A stretch of 37,412 nt of DNA, from positions 1 through 37,412 of the forward strand of contig NZ_ADNY01000049.1 of NCBI RefSeq assembly GCF_000178475.1, written 5' to 3'. Below, piece after piece: positions 1 through 8,508 of the stretch. The DNA comes from Lactobacillus amylolyticus DSM 11664. Lineage in GTDB: Bacteria; Bacillota; Bacilli; Lactobacillales; Lactobacillaceae. A program made the position numbers and the translations under genes. The notes under the pieces were generated by a model, which made no database searches, was not told where the DNA came from, and saw nothing but the letters and a program-made list of their open reading frames with translations. Positions within the stretch are counted from its first letter, which is position 1. Every line of letters begins with the position of its first letter.

Positions 1-8
1 AAATATTC

Positions 9-1805
9 ATGGCAATTCCAACAAGAAGCGAAATCCCTGAAGAATTAACCTGGGATTTGACCCGCGTATTCAAAAGCGACGCGGATTGGGAAAAAGAATA
101 TCAAGCTGTTAAAGATGAAACAGCGAAGTTAAGCCAGTATAAGGGTACTTTTACCTCTGGCAAAAATTTGTATCAGGCCTTAACCCAAATTTTTGCAGTT
201 AAGCGCCGGCTGGAAAACGTTTATGTCTACGCTACGATGTCCAGCGATGTCGATACTGCCAACAGCCACTACTTAAGCTATTCTGCTCAGGCTCAAAGTT
301 TAGCCAGTCAGTTCGAAGAAGTTACTTCATTTATCAATCCTGAAATTTTGAGCATCCCCGAAGCTGATTTAGCCAAATACAAGCAAGAAGAGCCTCGGCT
401 GCATGATTACGATCATTGGCTTGATCAAGTAACCAGCAAAAGGCCGCATACTTTGCCAGCTGAACAAGAACGACTGGTGGCAGATGCTGGCGATGCCCTG
501 AGTACTTCCGAAAATACTTTTAAAGTTTTAACCAATTCAGACATGGAATATGGCTACGTCCAGGACGAAAATGGCGAAATGGTGCAATTATCCGACGGCT
601 TGTACTCAATTTTGATTCAATCACAAGACCGCAATGTCCGTAAAAATGCCTTTGACGTTTTATACGCCAGCTATGGTCAATTTGAAAACTCCCTGGCTTC
701 CACCCTGTCAGGCGTGGTCAAGGCGCACAACTACAACGCACGCGTCCACAAGTATCACTCTGCTCGTGAAGCTGCATTAGCTGAAAACAACGTGCCAACC
801 TCTGTTTATGATACTTTGATCAAAGAAGTCGACAGCCATCTTGACCTTTTGCACCGCTATGTTGCTTTGCGTAAAAAGATTCTGGGTCTTGATGACCTGC
901 AAATGTGGGACATGTATGTGCCTCTTACAGGTAAGCCTGCACTTAGCTATAATTTTGAACAAGCAAAAGAAGAAGCCAAGAAGGCTTTGGCACCATTGGG
1001 TAGCGATTACTTAAGCCACGTTGATTATATTTTTAACAACCGTGTCATTGACGTTGTAGAAAATAAAAACAAAGTTACTGGGGCTTACTCAGGTGGAGCT
1101 TACGATACTGATCCATATGAATTATTGAACTGGGAAGACAACGTTGATTCGCTCTATACTTTGGTTCATGAAACAGGCCACTCGGTTCACTCATGGTATA
1201 CCCGCCACAATCAGCCTTACGTTTATGGCGACTACCCAATTTTTGTCGCTGAAATTGCTTCAACCACTAATGAAAATATTTTAACGGAATATTTCTTGGA
1301 CCACATCACTGATCCTAAGACCCGTGCTTTCATCCTCAACTACTACCTTGACTCCTTCAAGGGAACATTATTCAGACAGACTCAATTCGCAGAATTTGAA
1401 CAATTTGTTCATGAAGCTGACGCTAAGGGCGAACCACTTACTGCTGATACTTTAGACGATGTTTATGGTCAGTTAAACCAGCGCTACTACGGCGACAGCG
1501 TTGAACCTGGCGGCGATATTGCCAAAGAATGGTCACGCATTCCGCATTTCTATTACAACTTCTATGTTTACCAATATGCAACCGGCTTTGCAGCAGCAAC
1601 TGCTCTTGCCAATAAAGTAGTGCAGGGAACCCAGCAGGACCGCGATGCCTACATCGGTTATCTCAAGTCTGGTTCCAGCGCATATCCAATCGATATTATG
1701 AAGGGTGCCGGCGTTGATATGACTAAGCCAGACTATTTGGAAGATGCCTTTAAGACCTTTGCTCGTCGCCTTGATGAATTCGAAAGTTTAATTGGGCAAT
1801 TTTAA
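9..1805 (+). CDS. pepF: Oligoendopeptidase F (M3B zinc metallopeptidase)
   Basis: A 598-residue protein, the usual length for PepF. It is a cytosolic zinc endopeptidase that cuts oligopeptides of about 7 to 17 residues taken up by Opp-type transporters, so it feeds amino acids from peptides. The zinc motif HETGH is at residues 387-391 (ligands His387 and His391, catalytic Glu388), and Glu415 in VAEIAST is the likely third ligand. The N-terminal half has the helical lid typical of M3B. The ATG at 9 lies too near the window edge for its ribosome site to be judged, but the protein begins as family members do (IPTRSEIPEE). It is monocistronic, with a strong terminator behind it. Family assignment is firm; substrate range is known from the family only. 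Confidence 0.96.
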   Translation: MAIPTRSEIPEELTWDLTRVFKSDADWEKEYQAVKDETAKLSQYKGTFTSGKNLYQALTQIFAVKRRLENVYVYATMSSDVDTANSHYLSYSAQAQSLASQFEEVTSFINPEILSIPEADLAKYKQEEPRLHDYDHWLDQVTSKRPHTLPAEQERLVADAGDALSTSENTFKVLTNSDMEYGYVQDENGEMVQLSDGLYSILIQSQDRNVRKNAFDVLYASYGQFENSLASTLSGVVKAHNYNARVHKYHSAREAALAENNVPTSVYDTLIKEVDSHLDLLHRYVALRKKILGLDDLQMWDMYVPLTGKPALSYNFEQAKEEAKKALAPLGSDYLSHVDYIFNNRVIDVVENKNKVTGAYSGGAYDTDPYELLNWEDNVDSLYTLVHETGHSVHSWYTRHNQPYVYGDYPIFVAEIASTTNENILTEYFLDHITDPKTRAFILNYYLDSFKGTLFRQTQFAEFEQFVHEADAKGEPLTADTLDDVYGQLNQRYYGDSVEPGGDIAKEWSRIPHFYYNFYVYQYATGFAAATALANKVVQGTQQDRDAYIGYLKSGSSAYPIDIMKGAGVDMTKPDYLEDAFKTFARRLDEFESLIGQF

Positions 1806-1875
1806 AAATTTAGTTTGACTTAATCAGCAAGTAAATATATAACATTAAAGGAAAGTAAATTTCTCACATCATACA

Positions 1876-1905
1876 AGAGTTCAGGAGATCCCTGAACTCT
1901 TTTTG
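1876..1905 (+). terminator. Rho-independent terminator of pepF
   Basis: A perfect 10-bp stem, AGAGTTCAGG (1876-1885) with CCTGAACTCT (1891-1900) and a 5-nt loop, followed by a T run. It lies about 70 bases after the pepF stop. Confidence 0.93.
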
Positions 1906-1968
1906 TCTTCCCTTTAGGCACTATTCATGCTTTAATGAAAGCAAGAGGGCAAATATTGGAGGGATAGA

Positions 1969-2535
1969 ATGATGAATAAAAAATTTTTGTCTTTGCCCGG
2001 CATCTTAGTTGCCGCTTTTAGTCTTGCCGCATTCGGCAGCCAGCCTGTCAAGGCTGCTTCTTATGGCCGAATCGGTGAGGTCACACCGCCATTAAGGATG
2101 CGCGGCAAATGGTACTACAAGGGCTCAAAAGCATTGGGACAGGATCCTAACAAGCTGTATAAGATTAAAATCGGCAAACACCACATCAATGGCATTAAAC
2201 TTTATCAAGCCGATCCACGCAAAACAGAAAAGTACGCATTGCACTTTAAGAAATACCGCTTCATTGTTAACCAGACAATGAATTGGGGCAAAACCTCAAT
2301 TTACAACATCGACAATGTTCAATGGCTGAACGTTACTGGATGGACTGCTGGTGGCGGCAACGGAACTTCATACAGTTTAACAACGAAAAAATTGCATCAC
2401 AAGCTTCTTCCGGCTTTGGCAATTGGCGTTGGCTATAAGCCATTTATCGCGGCCTATGCCTATCGGATTCCTGGTCACCATCAATTGACCCATGAACAAA
2501 AGCAGGCCATTAAGCGTGAAATTTTGAATAATTAA
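1969..2535 (+). CDS. Small basic secreted protein of unknown function
   Basis: A 188-residue protein with a clear Sec signal peptide: two starting Met, then NKK, a hydrophobic core (about residues 6-24), and a cleavage site near VKAA/S at about residue 30. The mature part is rich in Lys, His, Tyr and Gly and has no Cys, no LPXTG, no lipobox and no SLAP repeat, so it is probably released or held by charge. GGAGGG at 1958-1963 fits either ATG (1969 or 1972). It stands alone between two terminators. I do not recognise the family; it resembles the many short lineage-specific exported proteins of lactobacilli. Being a real gene is well supported; function is unknown. Confidence 0.85.
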   Translation: MMNKKFLSLPGILVAAFSLAAFGSQPVKAASYGRIGEVTPPLRMRGKWYYKGSKALGQDPNKLYKIKIGKHHINGIKLYQADPRKTEKYALHFKKYRFIVNQTMNWGKTSIYNIDNVQWLNVTGWTAGGGNGTSYSLTTKKLHHKLLPALAIGVGYKPFIAAYAYRIPGHHQLTHEQKQAIKREILNN

Positions 2536-2547
2536 GAGCAAAGAAAA

Positions 2548-2577
2548 AGAGCTAGCAATTGCTAGCTCTATTTTTTA
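2548..2577. terminator. Bidirectional terminator between convergent genes
   Basis: A perfect palindrome, AGAGCTAGC-AATT-GCTAGCTCT (2548-2569), with a T run on the right for the + strand gene and an A run on the left (2543-2548) that acts as the T run for the minus strand. The znuB stop codon (2575-2577) sits inside the right T run. Confidence 0.92.
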
Positions 2578-3372
2578 TAAGCGATGGCGAATAACGTGGA
2601 CAAAGTATGCCGTCAAGTAAATAACCACTTCAATTACTGAGATGAAGAAGGTTACCGGCCAATCTGTGATAAAGCCAAGATACAAACCAGCCCACACGCC
2701 AATCAGCGCGATGCTGATTGACCAGGCAATCATTGAAGAAATCGTTTTTCCTAAATACCGGGCGGTGGAAGATGGCAACGTCAGCAAAATGAAGACCAAA
2801 AGCGAACCAACAATTTGCGAACCGATTGAAACAGCCATTGCTAAAGCAATTAAAAAGATAACGCCGATCAAACCGGTTTTAATGCCATGAGCCAAAGCCC
2901 CAATGTGGTCAAAGGAGTCAAAGTTCAATTGTCGCTGCACGATAAAAATCAAAAGCAGGACGATGATCGACAAGATCACTAATTGAATGACGCCTTCCTC
3001 GTCAACACCGATGATGCTGCCAAACAAAATGTTGGTCGCATAACGGCTGTTTGATCCCGAAATCGCCAAAAACAGGACACCTAAACCGATAAACAATGCC
3101 GAAATCGCACTAATTGAGCTTTCTTTTTGATCACTGTGCATCGACAATTCACCCACGCTAATTGAACCCAGCAGCGTAAAAAGCAACATCCCCCAAAGCG
3201 GTGCAATTCCAATGAAGACAGCAAAGGCTGCTCCGGCAAAGCCGATTTCTGACAATGTGTGAGCCAAAAAGCTAAAGCTGCGCGCCACAACGTAGACGCC
3301 AACTACCCCACAGGTAATTGCAATGAAAGTACTTGCTAAGAAGGCATAACCCATAAATTGATATTGAAACAT
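2575..3372 (-). CDS. znuB: Metal (zinc/manganese-type) ABC transporter permease
   Basis: A 265-residue, very hydrophobic protein of the ABC-3 family (ZnuB/AdcB/MntB/SitC), with about seven to eight membrane helices. Near the N terminus it has the typical LAHTLSEIGFAGAAFA stretch. It forms the membrane channel for uptake of a divalent cation, most likely zinc or manganese. Its ATG overlaps the stop codon of the ATPase gene (TAATG), so the two are translationally coupled. No substrate-binding lipoprotein is encoded beside it, so the pair must use a binding protein made elsewhere. The metal cannot be told from sequence alone, and the symbol is a family-level label. Confidence 0.88.
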   Translation of the reverse strand: MFQYQFMGYAFLASTFIAITCGVVGVYVVARSFSFLAHTLSEIGFAGAAFAVFIGIAPLWGMLLFTLLGSISVGELSMHSDQKESSISAISALFIGLGVLFLAISGSNSRYATNILFGSIIGVDEEGVIQLVILSIIVLLLIFIVQRQLNFDSFDHIGALAHGIKTGLIGVIFLIALAMAVSIGSQIVGSLLVFILLTLPSSTARYLGKTISSMIAWSISIALIGVWAGLYLGFITDWPVTFFISVIEVVIYLTAYFVHVIRHRL

Positions 3373-4019
3373 TATTCGTAATCCCCGTCAAATTCACTCA
3401 TTTTTCCTTGCTTTATTGTTCCATTATTCAAGTACAAATATTCATCCATATATTTGCGAGCCAGTGGCACATCATGAGTTACAAACAGTACAGTCATGCC
3501 ATGTTTTTGGTTCAAATGTTTAATTAATTTCATCAATTCTTCTTTAGCTACCGGATCCAGGCTGGCTGTTGCTTCATCCAAAATGATCATATTAGGCTGA
3601 TCAAGCAAAGCCTGAGCCAAATATGCCCGCTGCTTTTGTCCACCGGAAGCCTCGCCCATGCGCGTATTTTGAATACTGGTTAAATGAGTTTCTTCCAGTT
3701 CATGCTGGATCTGCTGCTTCACTTTGCCTTTTTTTATCAAAGGAGCATTGAGTCCAACGAAAGCCTTAATCGATAACGGATACTCCGCATCGATATTTCT
3801 AAATTGCGGAACATAGCCCAACTTCACGTTATTTTTAAACTGAAAACTGCCGCTAGTTGGTGACAAAAGTTTCATTAAAATATTGATCAGCGTCGTCTTA
3901 CCGGTTCCGTTTGGTCCCAATAAGGCGGTCATTGATCCTTCTTTAAGGTCAAAGTTTAAATCTTCAAAAACAGTTTTTGTGTCAAACTCCATCGTCAAAT
4001 TTTTAACTGTTAAGATCAA
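3372..4019 (-). CDS. znuC: Metal ABC transporter ATP-binding protein
   Basis: A 215-residue ATPase that powers the ZnuB-like permease encoded just downstream. Walker A is GPNGTGKTT (residues 35-43), the signature is ASGGQKQR, and Walker B is IILDEATASLD. The length is short, as in AdcC/ZnuC. The start is TTG at 4017-4019, behind a strong GGGAGGTG site; no in-frame ATG is placed as well. The upstream region carries a 22-bp tandem repeat and AdcR-like boxes, suggesting metal-responsive control. ZnuC and MntB-type ATPases are hard to separate, so the substrate is inference. Confidence 0.9.
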   Translation of the reverse strand: MILTVKNLTMEFDTKTVFEDLNFDLKEGSMTALLGPNGTGKTTLINILMKLLSPTSGSFQFKNNVKLGYVPQFRNIDAEYPLSIKAFVGLNAPLIKKGKVKQQIQHELEETHLTSIQNTRMGEASGGQKQRAYLAQALLDQPNMIILDEATASLDPVAKEELMKLIKHLNQKHGMTVLFVTHDVPLARKYMDEYLYLNNGTIKQGKMSEFDGDYE

Positions 4020-4052
4020 TTTGACACCTCCCTAATCATTTTTGACAGTTAC
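4003..4052. promoter_or_regulatory. Two AdcR-like boxes around the znuC start
   Basis: TTAACTGTTAA at 4003-4013 (inside the first codons of znuC) and GTAACTGTCAA read on the minus strand at 4042-4052. Both resemble the AdcR zinc-repressor consensus TTAACYRGTTAA but are one base shorter at the centre. The second differs from the first at two positions. Candidate operators only; such short AT-rich motifs can arise by chance. Confidence 0.35.
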
Positions 4053-4065
4053 TTACTTATTATTC

Positions 4066-4109
4066 TTTAGTCAATTGTACCATATTTTTTAGTCAATTGT
4101 ACCATATTT
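4066..4109. repeat. Perfect 22-bp tandem repeat upstream of znuCB
   Basis: Two exact, abutting 22-bp copies (4066-4087 and 4088-4109) sharing the core AGTCAATTGTACCATAT. Read on the minus strand, each copy contains TGGTACAAT, an extended -10 element, followed by TTGACT, a -35-like hexamer. The array may therefore be a duplicated promoter or a pair of operators for znuCB, whose start is about 50 bases downstream. Confidence 0.9.
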
Positions 4110-4121
4110 AAAAAAAGGCAC

Positions 4122-4146
4122 AAAAAAACGTCACCTTTCGGTGACG
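4122..4146 (-). terminator. Terminator of the fruA transcript
   Basis: On the minus strand, CGTCACC-GAAA-GGTGACG (4129-4146) forms a 7-bp stem with a stable GAAA tetraloop, followed by seven T. It lies about 140 bases after the fruA stop. Confidence 0.9.
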
Positions 4147-4284
4147 CAAAACATAACAGAGTATCTTGATTTAAGTAGAGATCATCAAGACAATTTTATA
4201 ATAATGCAATTATGCTGGCTTGTAAAGAGCTTTTGGATAATAACAATGATTATTTAATTTTTCTCTGTTGTTTTAAAATCTTGC

Positions 4285-6267
4285 TTATTTATCTTCTTCA
4301 ATTGGTTCATCATCTTTAACTGGTTTCTTCCAGAAGCCTAAGATAAGACCGGCAGTGATTGAACCGATAATTGTTGCTAAGAAGTAAAGCAAAATGTGGT
4401 TAGCAAGTGGTGATACCCAAAGACCACCGTGAGGAGCTGGAACTTGAATATGCCATAAACCAACAAGCAAACCACCAACTGCAGAACCGATCACACATGA
4501 AGGAATAACGTGACCTGGGTCAGATGCAGCAAATGGAATGGCACCTTCAGTGATAAATGAGAAGCCAAGGATCCAGTTAGAAATACCGGCACGACGTTCA
4601 CCAGCAGTGAACTTGTTCTTGAAGAATGCAGTACCAATAGCAGTAGCAAATGGTGGAACCATACCACCAACCATAACTGCGGCCATCATAACAGCAGCAG
4701 TAGCTGACTTAGGATCGTTAGCAAAGGCACCTGAAGCAAAGACGTAAGCAGCCTTGTTGAAAGGACCACCCATATCGATAGCCATCATTCCGGCTAAGAT
4801 AGCAGTTAAGACTACTAAGTTGCCTGTACCCATACCGTTCAAGAAGTGAGTAATTGCGAAATTGATTGAACTGAAGATTGGGTTGATGATGTAGTATATG
4901 ATCAAAGCAATGAACAGCAAACCTAAGATTGGGTACAAAAGCATTGGTTTCATACCTTCAACTGACTTAGGCAATTTAGCAAAGAGTTTCTTTAAACCGA
5001 CAATTAAGTAACCGGCAATGAAGCCAGCAGCGATACCACCTAAGAAGCCGGCTGGAGAAGTAGCATGAGCTTGGACGTTAACTTGTAAACCATTGGTTCC
5101 GTTGACGATTGCGGCCATATAACCACCAACCAAACCTGGCATTAAGGCTGGCAAATCACCGATTGATTCAGCGATGTAAGCTGACAAAATTGGAACCATG
5201 AAGGCGAAGGCCAAGTTACCAGCTGAGTTCAAGAAGATGAAGGCTGGGCTCTTAGCACCACCAGCATAGTTTTCAACGATGAAGGAAATGGCCATCAAGA
5301 TACCACCACCGATAACGAATGGAAGCATGTGGCTGACACCGTTCATCAAGTTACGGTAAATTGAGCTCCAAACGCCGCCGCTTGATTTTTCTGATTTAGC
5401 TTCTGACTTATCAGCTGCACTTGCGTGGTAAACTTCAGCTTTGCCATTCATAATGTCATCGATTAATTCGTCTGGCTTGTTGATACCATCAACAACTGGG
5501 CGGTTAACCAACTTCTTGCCATCGAAACGTAGCATGTCAACTTTCTTATCGGATGCGATAATAACACCCTTGGCACGCTTAATTTCGTCAGGAGTCAATT
5601 GATCCTTAACACCTTCAGAACCGTTAGTTTCAATTCTAACTTCGATTCCACGCTTCTTACCGGCTTTGATTAAAGCTTCTTGAGCCATGTAAGTGTGGGC
5701 AATACCGTTGATACATGCAGTAACACCGACGATTAATGGCTTGTTAGCATCAGCTGACTTTGCAGCTTCTGCCTTCTTCTTTTCAGCAGCAGCTTTATCC
5801 TCTGCATCTTTCTTAGCTTCAGCCTTTTCAAATAAGTCGATAACTTCTTCTGGCTTTTCTGCCTTCTTCAAAGCTTCAACTAAGTCTGGGTTGATCAATA
5901 AACCAGAAAGTTTTGCCAAAGCTTGAAGGTGGGTGTTATCAGCACCTGCTGGAGCAGTAATCATGAAGAATAAGTGAACAGGTTGACCATCTAATGAGTT
6001 GTAGTCAATCCCTTTCTTACTCTTGGCAAACAAAACACGTGCCTTGTTGATGTACTTGTTACGTGCGTGAGGCATCGCAATTCCGCCACCGATACCAGTG
6101 GTTGATTCATTTTCACGAGCCCAAATAGATTTGATGAATTCGTCTTCGTTGTTGACGATACCAGTCTTAACTTCAAGGTCGGCCATTTCTTTAATGGCGT
6201 CTTCTTTATTAGTAGCCTTGAGGTCCATAATCATGGACTCAGTACTTAAAATATCCTTGATTCTCAT
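4285..6267 (-). CDS. fruA: Fructose PTS transporter, fused EIIABC
   Basis: A 660-residue, three-domain sugar permease. IIA (about residues 1-150) has the phosphorylated His67 in MPHARN. A charged Ala/Lys/Glu linker (about 150-175) follows. IIB (about 176-275) has phosphorylated Cys185 in VTACINGIAHTYMA. The membrane IIC domain runs from about residue 300 to 650 and shows the GPFNKAAY motif. It imports fructose as fructose 1-phosphate. The A-B-C order and size match FruA of lactobacilli. It is the last gene of fruR-fruK-fruA, 21 bases after fruK. Family is certain; uptake of short fructo-oligosaccharides by this protein is not implied. Confidence 0.96.
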   Translation of the reverse strand: MRIKDILSTESMIMDLKATNKEDAIKEMADLEVKTGIVNNEDEFIKSIWARENESTTGIGGGIAMPHARNKYINKARVLFAKSKKGIDYNSLDGQPVHLFFMITAPAGADNTHLQALAKLSGLLINPDLVEALKKAEKPEEVIDLFEKAEAKKDAEDKAAAEKKKAEAAKSADANKPLIVGVTACINGIAHTYMAQEALIKAGKKRGIEVRIETNGSEGVKDQLTPDEIKRAKGVIIASDKKVDMLRFDGKKLVNRPVVDGINKPDELIDDIMNGKAEVYHASAADKSEAKSEKSSGGVWSSIYRNLMNGVSHMLPFVIGGGILMAISFIVENYAGGAKSPAFIFLNSAGNLAFAFMVPILSAYIAESIGDLPALMPGLVGGYMAAIVNGTNGLQVNVQAHATSPAGFLGGIAAGFIAGYLIVGLKKLFAKLPKSVEGMKPMLLYPILGLLFIALIIYYIINPIFSSINFAITHFLNGMGTGNLVVLTAILAGMMAIDMGGPFNKAAYVFASGAFANDPKSATAAVMMAAVMVGGMVPPFATAIGTAFFKNKFTAGERRAGISNWILGFSFITEGAIPFAASDPGHVIPSCVIGSAVGGLLVGLWHIQVPAPHGGLWVSPLANHILLYFLATIIGSITAGLILGFWKKPVKDDEPIEEDK

Positions 6268-6288
6268 GGATCGATTCCTTTCTAGCTA

Positions 6289-7203
6289 TTAGGAGATTTG
6301 TTCTACTTTGATTTGTGGAAGAACAGCATCGATTTGGCTCTTAACCGCAATATCCATAGTAAAGGCAGTTGCAGCACCACAAGCCATTCCGATTCTAAAG
6401 CTTTCAGCTGCGTCACCAGTTTCAAAGTAAGTGCCAACAAACCCTGCAATCATTGAGTCACCAGCACCAACTGAGTTAACAGCAGTACCAACAGCACCAT
6501 TAGCATGGTAAACATGGTCCTTAGTTAAGAGGTAGCCACCATCGCCAGCCATTGAAACCATTACGTTTTGTGCACCCTTTTGCAAAAGCTTTTGTGCATA
6601 TTCAAGCATTACATCGCTTGAGTCAAAAGTAGTGTTGAACAAGTCTGCTAATTCGTGGTGATTTGGCTTGATTACCAATGGCTTGTATTCCAAAGTATCA
6701 AGCAATGCTTGACCAGTAGTATCAACAACAAATTCAGCACCAGCTTCTTTAATAGTTGGAAGAAGTTGTTGATAGAAGTCTGCACCGAGGCTTGGAGTAA
6801 GTGAACCGCTCATTACAACGATATCGCCTTTCTTCAAGTCGTTTAAACGATATTTAAATGCAGCAATTTCTTGACTGTCGATTTCTGGACCAGCAGCGTT
6901 AATTTCGGTTTCCTTTTCGCCGTGGATCTTAACGTTTACACGAGTATTACCAGAAATAGTAACAAAATCACTGACGATTCTCTTTTGGTTAAGTTGACGA
7001 ATCAATTCCTTACCAGTAAAGCCGCCAACAAAGCCCCAAGCAGTGTTGTCAACATTTAATTGGTTAAGAATTTGGGAAACATTAATTCCCTTGCCTCCAG
7101 CTAAAAATGAACAATTACTGGTTCTGTTAACTTCACCAGCATTGACTTTGTCTAATTGCAAAACGTAATCCAAAGCTGGATTAACAGTAACGGTATAAAT
7201 CAA
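6289..7203 (-). CDS. fruK: 1-Phosphofructokinase
   Basis: A 304-residue PfkB-family kinase that converts the fructose 1-phosphate delivered by FruA to fructose 1,6-bisphosphate. It shows the N-terminal GGKGINVSQIL motif and the C-terminal NSVGAGDSMIAGF motif with the catalytic Asp. The start is TTG at 7201-7203, directly after the fruR stop codon. Its GAGGAGG site lies inside the fruR end, so translation of fruK is tied to the truncated fruR frame. That coupling is one reason the remnant frame could be kept. Confidence 0.95.
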   Translation of the reverse strand: MIYTVTVNPALDYVLQLDKVNAGEVNRTSNCSFLAGGKGINVSQILNQLNVDNTAWGFVGGFTGKELIRQLNQKRIVSDFVTISGNTRVNVKIHGEKETEINAAGPEIDSQEIAAFKYRLNDLKKGDIVVMSGSLTPSLGADFYQQLLPTIKEAGAEFVVDTTGQALLDTLEYKPLVIKPNHHELADLFNTTFDSSDVMLEYAQKLLQKGAQNVMVSMAGDGGYLLTKDHVYHANGAVGTAVNSVGAGDSMIAGFVGTYFETGDAAESFRIGMACGAATAFTMDIAVKSQIDAVLPQIKVEQIS

Positions 7204-7734
7204 TTATTTTGCCTCCTCTAGGTTTATTTTGGCAGGTAGTGCCTTTTTTTGACTTGATTTAAGTAAATTAGTAACCACAGTTACATCTTTTGCATTAGCA
7301 AACACTGCAAAGTTTCGCTTGCCGATTTTTGAAGCATCTGCGAGAACAAAAACTTTTTGTGCTTGCTTCATTTCAGCCATTTTGACTGCTGCTTCTTCGG
7401 GATCTGGCGTAGTTAAATTGCCATTTTTTTCAATTCCGTTGGCACCAACAAAACTAGCTGAAAAGTTCATTGCTTTAATCTGCGTTAAAGCTGTTTGCCC
7501 TATAGCAACATGGGTGTCATCCTTCACTCTGCCACCGATCATGATCATATTAATGCCATGATTCAGGCTGCACAGTGCAGTTTCAACACCGTTGGTAACG
7601 ATCTTAACTTCAGGATTTGCATCAATTAGGCTTCTAATTCCGATGACAAAATTATTGTTTTTGGGAGCTAAATCATTCAGCGCACCAACGCCTAACATTG
7701 GCTTGCCTTTTGGAAATTTCTTTTTTCTAACCAT
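7204..7734 (-). CDS. fruR: DeoR-family sugar regulator lacking its DNA-binding domain
   Basis: A 176-residue protein in the position of FruR. The part from about residue 40 on is the DeoR sensor domain: KIVTNGVETA, MIMIGGRV, SFVGANGIEKNGNLTTPDPEEAAVK and VFVLADASKIGKRNF. Full-length members have about 250 residues, starting with a winged helix-turn-helix of about 60 residues and then a DSGTTT-like phosphate loop. Both are missing: the first 40 residues here match neither, and the racemase stop is only 8 bases upstream, leaving no room for them. The ATG follows a weak AAGGA overlapping the racemase stop. It may be a relic kept for coupling to fruK, or a protein without DNA binding. The frame itself is open. 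Confidence 0.85.
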   Translation of the reverse strand: MVRKKKFPKGKPMLGVGALNDLAPKNNNFVIGIRSLIDANPEVKIVTNGVETALCSLNHGINMIMIGGRVKDDTHVAIGQTALTQIKAMNFSASFVGANGIEKNGNLTTPDPEEAAVKMAEMKQAQKVFVLADASKIGKRNFAVFANAKDVTVVTNLLKSSQKKALPAKINLEEAK

Positions 7735-7742
7735 TTTTGTCC

Positions 7743-8492
7743 TTATTTATACATATATTTTGCACATGCTTCTTTAGGATCCATTCCATTGCGGATCTTC
7801 AAAGCAAGTTCAATTGAGACATCGGCAATAATCGATTGCGGATCAATCACGTTATAAGGATGATCAGGTGCCTTCTCTTGTGCCAAAGACAATTCAGTAC
7901 AGCCTAACAAAATCACATTGCAGCCGTAGTCATCATGCATCTTTTGAAGGATTTGATGATAAAGCTTGCCTTCGACAATGCCCTTTTCCTTAATATCACG
8001 ATAGATCAATTTGGTAACCATCGGCTGAATTTCCGGGCCACCAAATTCTACTTCACGACGAACACGATGAATTTCATCTTCATACAAGTGATCATAAATT
8101 GAGCCTTCAGTTGCAATCAGGCCAATTTTGCTTTCTTTAGGATATTCTTCAATAAATTTATGAACGGCAATCCGCATCATATGCAAAAACGGAATATCGG
8201 TTAAAGCAGCCAAATCATTGTAGAAATAGTGCGCGGTATTGCATGGCATTACAAAGAAATCAGGATTAAGTTTTGCTTGCCCTAAAACATCATCTTTTAA
8301 ATCAGGGAAGAAATTAGTCTTGCTATGATCCTTAATATAAGCAGTTCGATCGGGAATTTGCGCATCGTTGACCAAAATATAATTTAAATAGTCCTGGTCA
8401 CGGGCTATCTTTACCCGATGGTTAATCAGCCGAACGTAGCTTTCTGTCGCAATCGTTCCCATTCCGCCAATTATGCTAAAAAAATGTTTCAT
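7743..8492 (-). CDS. racD: Aspartate racemase family protein
   Basis: A 249-residue Asp/Glu/hydantoin racemase family enzyme that needs no cofactor. It has GGMGTIATE at the N terminus and the two catalytic cysteines, Cys84 in MPCNTAH and Cys198 in LLGCTEL. These motifs suit aspartate racemase rather than MurI. In lactobacilli D-aspartate forms the cross-bridge on the peptidoglycan lysine, so its place 16 bases after an L-lysine-type murE makes sense. An AGGTGA site precedes the ATG. The substrate is inferred from family and context; the ligase that would attach D-Asp is not in this window. Confidence 0.88.
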   Translation of the reverse strand: MKHFFSIIGGMGTIATESYVRLINHRVKIARDQDYLNYILVNDAQIPDRTAYIKDHSKTNFFPDLKDDVLGQAKLNPDFFVMPCNTAHYFYNDLAALTDIPFLHMMRIAVHKFIEEYPKESKIGLIATEGSIYDHLYEDEIHRVRREVEFGGPEIQPMVTKLIYRDIKEKGIVEGKLYHQILQKMHDDYGCNVILLGCTELSLAQEKAPDHPYNVIDPQSIIADVSIELALKIRNGMDPKEACAKYMYK

Positions 8493-8508
8493 TAATAATT
8501 CACCTTAA

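Noticed and set aside
2642..2890. Open frames opposite znuB, and similar long frames opposite fruA, parA and murE
   Set aside because: Shadow frames on the antisense of well-supported genes, with no ribosome site and no recognisable protein features.
6028..6040. CACGTG core and several similar motifs in coding regions, considered as parS sites
   Set aside because: None matches TGTTTCACGTGAAACA beyond the core; all lie in coding sequence. No good parS was found in the window.
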